64,000 nucleotides of DNA from Pseudobythopirellula maris (GTDB lineage: Bacteria; Planctomycetota; Planctomycetia; Pirellulales; Lacipirellulaceae), in contig NZ_SJPQ01000001.1 in assembly GCF_007859945.1 (NCBI RefSeq), positions 1,638,489-1,702,488 of the forward strand, in the 5' to 3' direction. The position numbers were made by a program, and so were the translations under genes. A model generated the notes under the pieces. The model ran no database searches and had not been told where the DNA came from. It saw nothing but the letters and a program-made list of their open reading frames with translations. Positions 7,936 to 18,388 of this stretch are shown here, piece after piece. Positions within the stretch are counted from its first letter, which is position 1. Each line of letters begins with the position of its first letter.

Positions 7936-10908
7936 GTGGCTGGTCTCCGCTGCGCGGCGGGGGCTACCTGTTTCCTTTTCTGGGCGTTGGTCGTGCGCGT
8001 TTCTCCTCTGCTACTATCGATCTGTCTATCGTTCGTCGCCTGCCTAGGGAACGTCCGCGCCGACCAAGCGGAGAAGATCGACTTCAACCGCGACATCCGG
8101 CCGATCTTCGTCGGTCAGTGCGCCGCGTGCCACGGCGGGGTGAAGCAGGCGGGCGAGATCTCGTTCGCCTACGCCAGCCAGGTGCTGCCGCCCGAGGGCT
8201 GGATCGTCGAGCCGGGCGACCCCGACGCGTCGGTGCTGATCGACCGCGTTCTCGAAGAAGACCCCGAGTACCGCATGCCGCCCCCCGAGCATGGGCCTGC
8301 GCTCTCGGAACGCGAGGTCGGACTGCTCCGCGACTGGATCGCCCAAGGCGCCGAGTGGCGTGAGCACTGGGCCTACGAGGCGCCGATCGCCCCGCCGCTG
8401 CCCGCAGTCGAATCGCCCGGCTGGGCCCGTCGGCCGCTGGACCGCTTCGTGCTCGCCCGGCTGGAACGGGAGGGCCTTGGCCCCTCGCCGGCAGCGGACC
8501 CCACGCGTTGGCTGCGCCGGGTGAGCCTCGATCTGGTCGGCCTGCCGCCGTCGCCGGAAGAGATCGCCCGCTTTCGCAGCGAGTGTCGCGAGCTTGGCGA
8601 GGAGGCTTACGAGCGCGCTGTCGACCGCCTGCTCGCTTCGCCCCATTACGGCGAACGGTGGGCGAGCGTTTGGCTCGACCAGGTGCGTTACGCCGACTCG
8701 AAGGGCCTGGGGATGGACAACCCACGCACCATCTGGAAATACCGCGACTGGGTCGTCGACGCCCTAAACAGCGACATGCCTTACGACGAGTTCACGATCA
8801 AGCAGATCGCGGGCGACTTGCTCCCCAACGCCACGGCGGGCGACCTGGTGGCCACGGCCTGCCAGCGGCTCACCCAGACCAACGAGGAGGGCGGGACCGA
8901 CGACGAAGAGTTCCGCATCGCCGCGGTGCTCGACCGGGTGAGCACCACTTGGCAGACGTGGCAAGGAGTGACGTTCGGCTGCGTGCAGTGCCACAGCCAC
9001 CCGTACGACCCGATCCGTCACGAGGAGTTCTACCGCTTCGTGGCGTTCTTCAACAACACGGCCGACTGCGACCTGCCCGAGGAGTTGCCGCTCTACCGGG
9101 CGCCGGTCGACCCGGCCGACGACGCGCGGGCCGTCGAACTCGACCGGCGGATCGACGCCGAGCGTGAGGCGCTCTGGCAGCCGCGCAGCGAGGTGCTGCT
9201 GGACGACTCGCGCTGGACGCCGCTCGAGGGGCTCCGGGTCGAGGCGAGCAAGGGAACCCGGGTGGCGGTCGAGCGGCGGGCGGGCCAGGAAGAGTTCTAC
9301 ACCATCGACAAAGTCGCGCGCAACACCGACATCGCCGTCGAGGCGCCGTTGCCGCAAGACCTGGAGCAACTCGCCGCGATCCGCGTGACGGTCCTGCCTC
9401 TCGACCCGGAGAAAGCGCTGAGCGATTCGGAGTGGGGGTTTGTTTGGTCCTACGTCGAAGCCGAGCTGCGCATCCCCGGTGAAGATGGTAATCGTGACGG
9501 CGCAGTCGAAGCCGAAGATGGCGGGCCCACGAAACAGCCGCTCGCAATCAAGGCGGTCGTGCCGGACGAGTGGCGCCCCGTCTACAACCCCGCCGAGAGC
9601 CTTCAGCCGAAGTCGGGCAACGGATTCGGCGCCTACACACGGATCCACCACGCCCGCTGCGCGGCGCTGGTCCTCGAAGAGCCCGTGACCGTGCCGCCCG
9701 GCGCGAGCCTGTGGGTGCGGCTCAAGCACCGCAAGTTCATCTCGTCGGCCTTCAGCCTCGTTTCGAAGCGGGGCCGCGTGGATGTGACCGCTGACGCCTC
9801 GCTCAACGAGATGATCCGATCCCCCGAATCACTGGCGACCGAAGAGCTCATCAAGTCGCTGCGCAAAGAGCGGCGTTCGATCGAGTCGGTCGCCACCCCC
9901 GTGCTGCGCGAGCGGCCGGAGCGGCTGGCGCGACCGACGCACGTTTTCCTGCGCGGCTTGTTCCTCGACAAGGGCGAGCGCGTCACGGCCGGGGTTCCCG
10001 AATCGTTGCCCCCGCTGCCTCCAAGCGACGGCGGCGAGCCAGATCGGCTCGACCTCGCCCGCTGGATCGCCAGCGACGAGAACCCGCTCACGGCGCGGGT
10101 GGCGGTCAATCGCTACTGGGCGCGGATGTTCGGCGTGGGACTCGTGGCGACGGAAGAAGACTTCGGTTCCTCAGGCGAGGCGCCTTCGCACCCCGAGTTG
10201 CTCGACCATTTGGCGGTGCGGTTCCAAGACGATTTCGCTTGGAGCACCAAGCGGCTGCTCAAGGAGATCGCCCTGTCGGGCGCTTACCGCCAAACCGCCG
10301 TGGCGCCCGAGGGGCTCCGCGAGCGCGACCCCGCCAACCGGCTGATCGGTCGCGGCCCGCGCACCCGGCTGCCAGCCGAAACGGTGCGTGACCAGGCGTT
10401 GGCCGTGGCGGGTCTCTTGGACGAGACCCTCGGCGGGCCTCCCGTCAGGCCGCCGATCCCCGAGGGGGTTTGGCGGCCGTTCAACCGAGACCCGTGGCCC
10501 AACGCCAAGCCGGGCGACCCCTCGCGTTACCGGCGTTCGCTCTACACCTACGCCAAACGCAGCATCCCCTACCCGATGTTCGCGGCGTTCGACCAGCCGT
10601 CGCGCGAGTTCTGCACGCCGCGACGCCTGCGTTCCAACACCCCGCTGCAAGCGCTCGAGATGCTCAACAGCGAGAGCATGCTCGAGTGCGCCGCGGCGCT
10701 AGCCGAGCGGATGCGTAGCGACGCGAGCGGGCTCGACGCGCAGATCGCCCGCGGTTTTGAACTCGCCCTGTGCCGCCCGCCGACCGACAGCGAGCTGCGT
10801 GTGGTGCGTGCACTGTGCCAACGCGACACCGAGCAAGGAGCCGCCGGCGACGGTCTGGGAGCAGCCGCCTTGGTGCTGCTCAACCACGACGAGTTCTTAA
10901 CGAATTAG
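7936..10908 (+). CDS. PSD1 / DUF1549-DUF1553 cytochrome c domain protein
   Basis: A 990-residue secreted protein of a family greatly expanded in planctomycetes. After a signal-type hydrophobic stretch (about residues 10-42) comes a planctomycete cytochrome c domain with heme motif CAACH (62-66), then DUF1549 (about 145-390) with a second CxxCH (FGCVQCHSHPYDP), a variable middle region, and DUF1553 (about 680-960) containing ARVAVNRYWARMFG and FNTP-like NTPLQALEMLN. The reaction is unknown; the family commonly pairs with a DUF1501 partner, as here. GTG 7936 gives a full signal sequence, but GTG 7993 is a possible alternative; neither has a clear Shine-Dalgarno. Confidence 0.93.
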   Translation: MAGLRCAAGATCFLFWALVVRVSPLLLSICLSFVACLGNVRADQAEKIDFNRDIRPIFVGQCAACHGGVKQAGEISFAYASQVLPPEGWIVEPGDPDASVLIDRVLEEDPEYRMPPPEHGPALSEREVGLLRDWIAQGAEWREHWAYEAPIAPPLPAVESPGWARRPLDRFVLARLEREGLGPSPAADPTRWLRRVSLDLVGLPPSPEEIARFRSECRELGEEAYERAVDRLLASPHYGERWASVWLDQVRYADSKGLGMDNPRTIWKYRDWVVDALNSDMPYDEFTIKQIAGDLLPNATAGDLVATACQRLTQTNEEGGTDDEEFRIAAVLDRVSTTWQTWQGVTFGCVQCHSHPYDPIRHEEFYRFVAFFNNTADCDLPEELPLYRAPVDPADDARAVELDRRIDAEREALWQPRSEVLLDDSRWTPLEGLRVEASKGTRVAVERRAGQEEFYTIDKVARNTDIAVEAPLPQDLEQLAAIRVTVLPLDPEKALSDSEWGFVWSYVEAELRIPGEDGNRDGAVEAEDGGPTKQPLAIKAVVPDEWRPVYNPAESLQPKSGNGFGAYTRIHHARCAALVLEEPVTVPPGASLWVRLKHRKFISSAFSLVSKRGRVDVTADASLNEMIRSPESLATEELIKSLRKERRSIESVATPVLRERPERLARPTHVFLRGLFLDKGERVTAGVPESLPPLPPSDGGEPDRLDLARWIASDENPLTARVAVNRYWARMFGVGLVATEEDFGSSGEAPSHPELLDHLAVRFQDDFAWSTKRLLKEIALSGAYRQTAVAPEGLRERDPANRLIGRGPRTRLPAETVRDQALAVAGLLDETLGGPPVRPPIPEGVWRPFNRDPWPNAKPGDPSRYRRSLYTYAKRSIPYPMFAAFDQPSREFCTPRRLRSNTPLQALEMLNSESMLECAAALAERMRSDASGLDAQIARGFELALCRPPTDSELRVVRALCQRDTEQGAAGDGLGAAALVLLNHDEFLTN

Positions 10909-11014
10909 TCCCATGCCAGTTGAAACGCACTGTCAGCCAACACGGAGTTGACGCCCGATTCTAGCGCCATCTCTACTCCGTGATTCCTCACGCCTTTTGT
11001 AGTAACCCACCGCC

Positions 11015-12481
<1,467 letters not shown>

Positions 12482-12801
12482 CCGCCGATTCTCCGCGTGC
12501 AGGGCCTTCCTTTTTGGGTGTCCGTGTTCGGCAAGCCACACGACAGCGACGCCGCTCCCCCCGCGCGGGCGAGCTAGTCTTTCTTACGGCAGGTCGCCGT
12601 ATCGTTGGATACCACCACGTACTCTGATTGGCTACTCACGACCGAAGAGGGGGGTTTTACCCCGCAGCCCATGAGGCTGCTTCTAAAAATCGAGTCGATT
12701 CAATCGAACGCCGCACGAGCGCGGCTATTCGATTCTCTGCTGTAGCACCACTTGATTCACCTCATAAATTTCAGCGCCGTCGAGCGCCCCCAAAGGAGAG
12801 T
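12482..12801. other. Intergenic region before the receiver cluster
   Basis: About 320 bases with no gene seen. It probably carries the promoter of the signalling cluster, but no clear -35/-10 pair could be assigned. The last 10 bases hold an AAAGGAGAG ribosome-binding site. Confidence 0.5.
12794..12798 (+). promoter_or_regulatory. Shine-Dalgarno AGGAG deciding the first receiver start
   Basis: AGGAG ends 3 bases before ATG 12802 and 9 bases before the in-frame ATG 12808. The second spacing is the better one, so translation may begin at 12808. Confidence 0.6.
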
Positions 12802-13263
12802 ATGCGCATGGTTCCCACCCAGCTACGCCGTCCCGTTAAGAACCGTCCCACCCAAAGCTCCGAAGTCCGGGTCCCCCACATCCTGTGCGTGGACGACGAT
12901 CCCGACATCCAAACGACCATCCAGATGCGCCTGCGCGTGTACGACGTGGCGGTCGACCACGCCTACTACGGCATGCAGGGCGTGGTCGAGGCGGCCAAGT
13001 CGCGTCCCGACATGATCCTGATGGACATCGCCATGCCCAACGGCAACGGCGAGTACTTGATCGATTACCTGAAGAGCAATCCCGAGACACGCGACATCCC
13101 CGTGGTGGTTCTCACCGGCATGCGCGACCCCCAACTGAAGCGGCGGATGCTCGCGGCCGGGGCCGAGGGCTACCTCAGCAAACCGGTGCTGTTCGACGAT
13201 CTGGTCCACGAGATCCGTCAGCACGTTGACTTGCGACTCTGCGAAGAGGGAGACGAAATCTAG
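12802..13263 (+). CDS. Single-domain response regulator (receiver only)
   Basis: A 153-residue CheY-like receiver after a 25-residue basic lead. The acidic cluster VDDDPD, phospho-acceptor Asp in LMDIAMPNGNG, switch Thr in VLTG and Lys in YLSKPV are all present, so it should accept phosphate. No output domain exists, so it presumably relays phosphate or acts by protein contact. The open frame extends to 12628, but the purine-rich AGGAG at 12794-12798 fixes the start at 12802 or 12808. The next gene begins one base after this stop, so the two are almost certainly cotranscribed. Confidence 0.9.
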   Translation: MRMVPTQLRRPVKNRPTQSSEVRVPHILCVDDDPDIQTTIQMRLRVYDVAVDHAYYGMQGVVEAAKSRPDMILMDIAMPNGNGEYLIDYLKSNPETRDIPVVVLTGMRDPQLKRRMLAAGAEGYLSKPVLFDDLVHEIRQHVDLRLCEEGDEI

Positions 13264-13264
13264 C

Positions 13265-14854
13265 ATGTGCCGCAACGAGAACATAAGGGTCCTGCTCCTC
13301 GAGGACGATCACGACTTCTACCGTCTGATCGCCCACCAGCTGAACAACCATCGCCGGCGGTTCGAGCTGGACCGAGTGGAGACCCTCGCCGAGGCGATCG
13401 ACAAGCTCAAGTTGGGTGGCTACCACCTCGTGCTCAGCGACCTGTCGGTCCCCGACAGCTCGGGATTCAACACGATCGAGAGCCTGCGTCAGGTTTGCGC
13501 GCTCACGCCGATCATCGTGTTCACCGGGCTCGACGACGACGCCATCGAGCAGCAACTGGTCGAGGCGGGCGCCCAGGACTACCTGGTCAAGGGCGAGTCG
13601 AACGCTTCCTCGTTGGCGCGGTCGATCTTCCACGCGGTCCAACGCCAAGAGGCGAAGAACCGCATCACGGGTCTGGTCGCGCAGCTGCAAGAAAGCCAGG
13701 AACTGCTCAGCGAGCAGACCATGCTCTTGCAGAAGAAGAACCGCCGCCTCAAGAAGCTCTACAAAACGGCCCAGGAGTTTGTCGACAACGTGTCGCACGA
13801 CCTGCGGACACCCCTCACCGTGATCAAGGACTACATGAACCTGATCCGCGAGGGGATGGTGGGCGAGGTGAACGAGCGGCAGCAGGAGATGCTCGGCAAG
13901 GCGTGCGTGCGGGCCGACGACCTGAACCACATGGTCGACGACCTGCTGGACGTGAGCAAGCTCGACTCGGGGCTGCTGGGCGCGTGGCGCCGCCCCGTCG
14001 CTCTGGCCAAGATCTTGGACCACGCCGCCGCCACGCTCAAGCAGCGGGCCGAGGTGCGGGGAACGGCCCTCGAGGTCGACTGCGAGGCCGACCTGCCGCT
14101 GGCGTTCTGCGACGCCGAGAAGGCGGAGCGAGTGCTCACCAACCTAGCGGTCAACGCCATCAAGTATTCCGCCCCCGGCAGCCGGGTGCGGCTCTGGGCC
14201 CGTTTCGACGCGGATCGCGACGAGATACTCGTGGGGGTCACCGACAACGGCCCCGGCATCCACGAGGACGCCTTGCAAGAGATCTTCGAGCGGTTCAACC
14301 AGTCGGGCGGGTCGACCGACAGCAGCGGCAAGAGCTACGGCCTGGGGCTCAGCATCGCTCAGCGCTTCTGCCGGATGAACCTCGGCGTGATCGACGTCGA
14401 GAGCAAGGCCGGCGAGGGCAGCACGTTCAAGTTCACGCTCCCCACGGCCGAGCCTACCGGGGTGTTGCAACGTTGGCTCGACCTGTCGGGCGTGGTCGGC
14501 TCGCCGATCCGGCTGATCGAAATCGTGGCGCCGCCCGAGGCCGCCGACCAGTTTGCCGAGTACGACGGGTTCCTGCACGGTCAATTGCGTCGCGACGATC
14601 TGCTGGTCGAGAACGGGCCGGGGCGGTGGCTGTTCGTCATCGGCGTGGCGCCGAGCGAGGCGGAACTCTGGTTCGAGCGCGCGCAGAAGGACTTCAAACG
14701 CATGAACCGCAACCGATTCGCGGGCCCCCTTGCGCCGTATCGCACCGAGACGATCCGCACGTGGGAGCCCTCGTCCGGGCGGGAGACGATCCTCGAAGAC
14801 TTCCGCGACGCGCTGTGCGGCGCCGCGGCCGAAGCCCCCTCCCTCAGCGTGTGA
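13265..14854 (+). CDS. Receiver-histidine kinase hybrid with degenerate GGDEF-like tail
   Basis: 529 residues and no membrane segment, so cytoplasmic. Order: receiver (Asp59 in LSDLSVPD, Lys109 in YLVKG), coiled coil (about 125-170), HisKA with His178 in NVSHDLRTP, HATPase (N box NLAVNAIKY, DNGPGI, YGLGLSIA) and a C-terminal region of about 120 residues (about 410-529). That tail resembles a GGDEF fold in pattern (EYDGFLHGQLRRDDLLVEN then GPGRW where GGDEF would be), but the active-site residues are gone; this assignment is inference. An input receiver on a kinase suggests control by the receiver encoded just upstream. ATG 13265 follows the previous stop by one base. Confidence 0.88.
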   Translation: MCRNENIRVLLLEDDHDFYRLIAHQLNNHRRRFELDRVETLAEAIDKLKLGGYHLVLSDLSVPDSSGFNTIESLRQVCALTPIIVFTGLDDDAIEQQLVEAGAQDYLVKGESNASSLARSIFHAVQRQEAKNRITGLVAQLQESQELLSEQTMLLQKKNRRLKKLYKTAQEFVDNVSHDLRTPLTVIKDYMNLIREGMVGEVNERQQEMLGKACVRADDLNHMVDDLLDVSKLDSGLLGAWRRPVALAKILDHAAATLKQRAEVRGTALEVDCEADLPLAFCDAEKAERVLTNLAVNAIKYSAPGSRVRLWARFDADRDEILVGVTDNGPGIHEDALQEIFERFNQSGGSTDSSGKSYGLGLSIAQRFCRMNLGVIDVESKAGEGSTFKFTLPTAEPTGVLQRWLDLSGVVGSPIRLIEIVAPPEAADQFAEYDGFLHGQLRRDDLLVENGPGRWLFVIGVAPSEAELWFERAQKDFKRMNRNRFAGPLAPYRTETIRTWEPSSGRETILEDFRDALCGAAAEAPSLSV

Positions 14855-14865
14855 AGGAAGACCAC

Positions 14866-15234
14866 ATGACCGCTACAAAACGCGTGCTGGTCGTCGACGA
14901 CGAGGAGGACATCCGCGAGGGCGTGAGCATGTGGCTCGACGCGGCGGGCTTCGAGTCGATCCAGGCCTGCGACGGCTGTGAGGGCCTCGACCTCGCCGCC
15001 TCGGAACGCCCCTCGGCGATCTTCCTCGACATGATGATGCCCAACAAGAACGGGATCGAGACCCTGACCGACCTGCGTCGATCCGAGGCGACCGTTGACA
15101 TCCCGGTGGTGATGCTGTCGGCAAGCCTCCGCGACGAGCAGAAGGCGCTCGACGCGGGTGCTAGGTTCTTCGTTCACAAACCGTACCACGGCCCGGTGCT
15201 TATCGAGGCCCTCCGGGCGGCGCTCGACGAGTGA
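14866..15234 (+). CDS. CheY-like response regulator
   Basis: A 122-residue receiver only. It has the acidic pair in VVDDEED, the phospho-acceptor in FLDMMMPNKNG, the switch residue Ser in MLSAS and the conserved Lys-Pro in VHKPY. AAGGA lies 7 bases before ATG 14866, and the start is 11 bases after the kinase stop, so it is in the same operon. It is a plausible phosphate target of that kinase, inferred from order. Confidence 0.92.
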   Translation: MTATKRVLVVDDEEDIREGVSMWLDAAGFESIQACDGCEGLDLAASERPSAIFLDMMMPNKNGIETLTDLRRSEATVDIPVVMLSASLRDEQKALDAGARFFVHKPYHGPVLIEALRAALDE

Positions 15235-15301
15235 GTCGCCCCGCTCGCCTCGCTCCCCCTTCAAGCTGCAGTACTTTATCCGCAACCCTGATTGCCGCGC
15301 C

Positions 15302-16273
15302 ATGACCAAGAAGATCCTCATCGCCGAAGACGACCCCGACCTGCTGCGGCTGCTGGTCCGCCGTTGCCAATCGCTGCGGCACGAGGTCGATTCGGCCGAC
15401 GACGCCATCCTCGCCCTTTGCAAGCTCGAGGGGACACTCCCCGACTTGGCCATACTCGACGTCGACATGCCGGGCGGCAACGGGCTGAGCGTTTGTGAGA
15501 TGATGTCGACCCACGAGCAGATGCGCGCGATCCCAACTATCATGCTCACCGGCAACAGCGACCCCGACACGATCCGCCGCTGCCACTCGCTCGGCGCCTA
15601 CTACGTGCAGAAGTCGGTCGACGTTTGGAGCCGCCTCGAGCCGCTGCTGCGCGAGTTGCTGGGCGAAGGAACGGCTCCGGCCGAAGAGGCCGGCGAGGTC
15701 AAAGAGGTCAGCGAGACCGAACAAGCCGTGGAGGCCGCCCTGCACTCGGGAGAAGGTTGTCTCTACGCGGTGCAAACCGACCCCAACGCGGAGTCGGACA
15801 CGATCATCGACGCCGTGTTCGCGGCCCTCGGGGTCGAGGGTGGCGACCAGGCGTTCGAAAGCGAGCCGGACTCGGCCGAGCCCGCCGACGATCGCCCGTG
15901 GGTCTTGTCGGTCGAAGACGACGACGACATCGCGCTCGCGCTCAAGCTCCGACTCGCCGAGTCGGGCTACAACATGGTCCGCGCAACGGCCGGCGTTGAG
16001 GGCTACCGCAAGGCGTTCATGACGGCGCCCAGCGCGATCCTGCTCGACTACGAGTTGCCCAACGGCAATGGCGACTACGTGCTGCGGCGCCTGAAGGAAT
16101 CGCCCGCCACGAGCGACATCCCGGTGATCGTTCTCACCGGCCGACGCGAGGCGACGATCGAGCGGCAGATGCGCAACCTCGGCGCCGACGAGTTCCTCAC
16201 CAAGCCGTTCGATTGGCGGCGGCTCCGCGAGTCGCTCGAACGACTGGTCGATACGAACGCGGTGGGCGCCTGA
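15302..16273 (+). CDS. Double-receiver response regulator
   Basis: 323 residues with two complete receivers separated by an acidic, probably flexible linker (about 125-205). The first has AEDDPD, acceptor Asp in ILDVDMPGGNG and Lys in VQKS; the second has VEDDDD, acceptor in LLDYELPNGNG and Lys in LTKPF. There is no DNA-binding or enzymatic output. Tandem receivers of this kind often act as phosphate sinks or relays. The second is more like the receiver encoded at 12802 (PNGNGxY) than like the first. ATG 15302 begins the conserved strand; the frame is open further upstream. A terminator follows 28 bases after the stop and closes the operon. Confidence 0.9.
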   Translation: MTKKILIAEDDPDLLRLLVRRCQSLRHEVDSADDAILALCKLEGTLPDLAILDVDMPGGNGLSVCEMMSTHEQMRAIPTIMLTGNSDPDTIRRCHSLGAYYVQKSVDVWSRLEPLLRELLGEGTAPAEEAGEVKEVSETEQAVEAALHSGEGCLYAVQTDPNAESDTIIDAVFAALGVEGGDQAFESEPDSAEPADDRPWVLSVEDDDDIALALKLRLAESGYNMVRATAGVEGYRKAFMTAPSAILLDYELPNGNGDYVLRRLKESPATSDIPVIVLTGRREATIERQMRNLGADEFLTKPFDWRRLRESLERLVDTNAVGA

Positions 16274-16301
16274 CGCCGCGAACCCGAAAAGCTAAACCAA
16301 C

Positions 16302-16344
16302 AACCGCCCCCTTTCACGGGACTTTACGTGGGAGGGGGCGGTTT
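16302..16344 (+). terminator. Terminator closing the receiver operon
   Basis: AACCGCCCCCT pairs with AGGGGGCGGTT across a loop of about 20 bases, with TTTA after the stem. It lies 28 bases downstream of the double-receiver stop. The loop is long and the T-run short, so efficiency is uncertain. Confidence 0.7.
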
Positions 16345-16540
16345 ATTGCGCGCGGAGTCTGTGCCGTTTTTCACGAAAGGCTTTTGCGGATGCACACAAA
16401 CCGCAAACCACTCTTACTGGGGGAGTCCGCACCGTCGCCCTTCTGTTCCCCGGTCAAGACTATGTCGAGCAGCGATCTTGCCCGCATTCTGCAAGGGCAC
16501 GATCGCGTAGCGGCTTTATTAACTAAGAGCCTGGCATTCA

Positions 16541-18346
16541 GTGATGTGTCTGCAAGAAGCAGCAACGTTAGCTCCGACATCCGCGGGCAAGCGGACCGCC
16601 GCGGTCCACTTGCTCCTCGCGGGGATTGTTCTGGGCGGGTGCGTTTGCCACGCCGTGGCGGCTCCGATTGCCAGCGATACCGCGGCGTGCTGCTCGCCGG
16701 AAGGCGCCATCCCTTGCTTTCTTGTCGGCTCGCCCGCCACGCAAGAGCAGACCGCAGGCTCGGCCTTTGGCTGGATCTTCGACACCTCGCCTTACCCGCC
16801 GTGTTGGCGCTGCGGTCAGTGGACTGCGGCGATAGGCTGGTTGCACATCGTATCCGACTTGCTGATTTGGCTCGCCTACATGGCGATCCCAGTCGGCCTG
16901 GCGTTCTATGCGGGCATGCTAAGGAAGGGCCCTTATCGTGGCATACTTTGTCTGTTCTGCGCGTTCATTCTTAGCTGTGGCGTCACCCATCTGATGGAAG
17001 TGGTCATCTTCTGGTGGCCCGCCTACGGGCTGGCCGGAGTCTTGAAGGCGATGACCGCAGTCGTTTCGATCGGCACCGTGATCGCAATGGCCCGCATGCT
17101 GCCTTTTGCTCTCACGTTCCGCAGCCCCAAACAACTCGAAGAAGAGGTGTCGCAGAGGACCCGCGAACTCGAGCTCTCCGAACGCCGAGCCATGAGCGTG
17201 ATCGAGTCGTCGCCCGCGGCCATGGTGATGGTTGACGAGGCGGGATGCATCGTGCTGGTCAACGAGGCCGCCGAGCGGCTGTTCGGCTTTCAGCGCGAAG
17301 AACTCCTAGGCCGATTGATCGAGTCTTTGCTGCCAGAGCGAAACCAGCTGGTCCACCCGGCGGATCGCCAGGCCTTCTTCAACGCCCGCGAGGCGCGGCG
17401 CATGGGTATGGGACGCGATCTCTATGTCCGCCGCGCCGATGGGGTCGAAGTGCCGGTCGAGGTAGGAATCTCACCCATCGAAACACACGACGGCATGTTT
17501 GCCCTCAGCGCGATCGTCGACATGAGCGAACGCAAGGGAATGGAGTGCAAACTCAAACAGGGCGCCGAAGAGCTCGACAAAGCCAACCAAGCGTTGCGGC
17601 AGAGCAATGTCGACCTCGAGCAGTTCGCCTACGCGGTGTCGCACGACCTGCAAGAGCCACTGCGCAAGATCGCTTCGTACAATCAGATCGTGCTGGACGA
17701 CTACGGTGATCGCCTCGACGACGCCGGCCGAGAGTTCCTTCAGATCAGCATCGAGAGCTCGCAGCGGCTCAAGGGAATGATCAAGGACCTGCTCGCGTTC
17801 TCACGGATCACGACGAAAGGCGCCGCCCTCAAATCGATCGACGCCGAGGAAGCGACCGACACCGCCCTGCGGAGGCTCGAGATCGCCATCGAAGAGAGCA
17901 ACGCGCAAGTGTCATGCGACCCCATGCCGCACGTGCTCGCCGATGCCGCTCAACTCGAACGCCTGCTGCAGAACCTTGTAGGCAACGCCCTGAAATACCG
18001 CGGCGAGCAGACGCCCAAGGTCCACATCGGCTGCCGCAGGCTCGGTTCGATGGCCGAATTCTCGATCAGCGACAACGGCATCGGCATCGACCCCAAAAAC
18101 TACTCGCGGGTTTTCGGTGTCTTCCAGCGACTCCACAAGCACAACGAGTACGAGGGGACCGGCATCGGTTTGGCGCTCTGCAAGCGCATCGTCGAGCGTT
18201 TCGGCGGCAGCATCTCGCTCGAATCCGTTTTGGGCGAAGGGAGCACGTTCCGTTTCACCCTGCCGCTCGCCGATGAAGGATGGTGTGAACCCAGCGACGC
18301 TTCCCCCAACGCTGGTGACGAGCGTCTCGTCTCCGCAGCGCCCTGA
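16541..18346 (+). CDS. Ethylene-receptor-like PAS sensor histidine kinase
   Basis: Order: signal-like N-terminus (about 18-41), a three-helix membrane domain (about 98-190), coiled coil, PAS (about 215-335), HisKA with His368 in AVSHDLQEPLRK and HATPase ending near 585. The membrane domain matches the plant ETR1 sensor: Asp106, Tyr113, Ile116, Pro117, Ile143, Cys146 and His150 keep exactly the ETR1 spacing of D25, Y32, I35, P36, I62, C65 and H69, including the copper ligands in CGVTH. Binding of ethylene or another small ligand through Cu(I) is therefore likely but unproven. The SHDLQEP box is of the bacteriophytochrome type. GTG 16541 or ATG 16544 can start. The partner may be one of the receivers upstream. 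Confidence 0.9.
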   Translation: MMCLQEAATLAPTSAGKRTAAVHLLLAGIVLGGCVCHAVAAPIASDTAACCSPEGAIPCFLVGSPATQEQTAGSAFGWIFDTSPYPPCWRCGQWTAAIGWLHIVSDLLIWLAYMAIPVGLAFYAGMLRKGPYRGILCLFCAFILSCGVTHLMEVVIFWWPAYGLAGVLKAMTAVVSIGTVIAMARMLPFALTFRSPKQLEEEVSQRTRELELSERRAMSVIESSPAAMVMVDEAGCIVLVNEAAERLFGFQREELLGRLIESLLPERNQLVHPADRQAFFNAREARRMGMGRDLYVRRADGVEVPVEVGISPIETHDGMFALSAIVDMSERKGMECKLKQGAEELDKANQALRQSNVDLEQFAYAVSHDLQEPLRKIASYNQIVLDDYGDRLDDAGREFLQISIESSQRLKGMIKDLLAFSRITTKGAALKSIDAEEATDTALRRLEIAIEESNAQVSCDPMPHVLADAAQLERLLQNLVGNALKYRGEQTPKVHIGCRRLGSMAEFSISDNGIGIDPKNYSRVFGVFQRLHKHNEYEGTGIGLALCKRIVERFGGSISLESVLGEGSTFRFTLPLADEGWCEPSDASPNAGDERLVSAAP

Positions 18347-18388
18347 CCGTCGAACTCGCCGCGTCATTCACCGCAGCCTCAAAGCTGC

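Noticed and set aside
16213-16974. Plus-strand frame overlapping the double receiver and the ethylene-type kinase
   Set aside because: Runs through a terminator and overlaps two well-supported genes in another frame.
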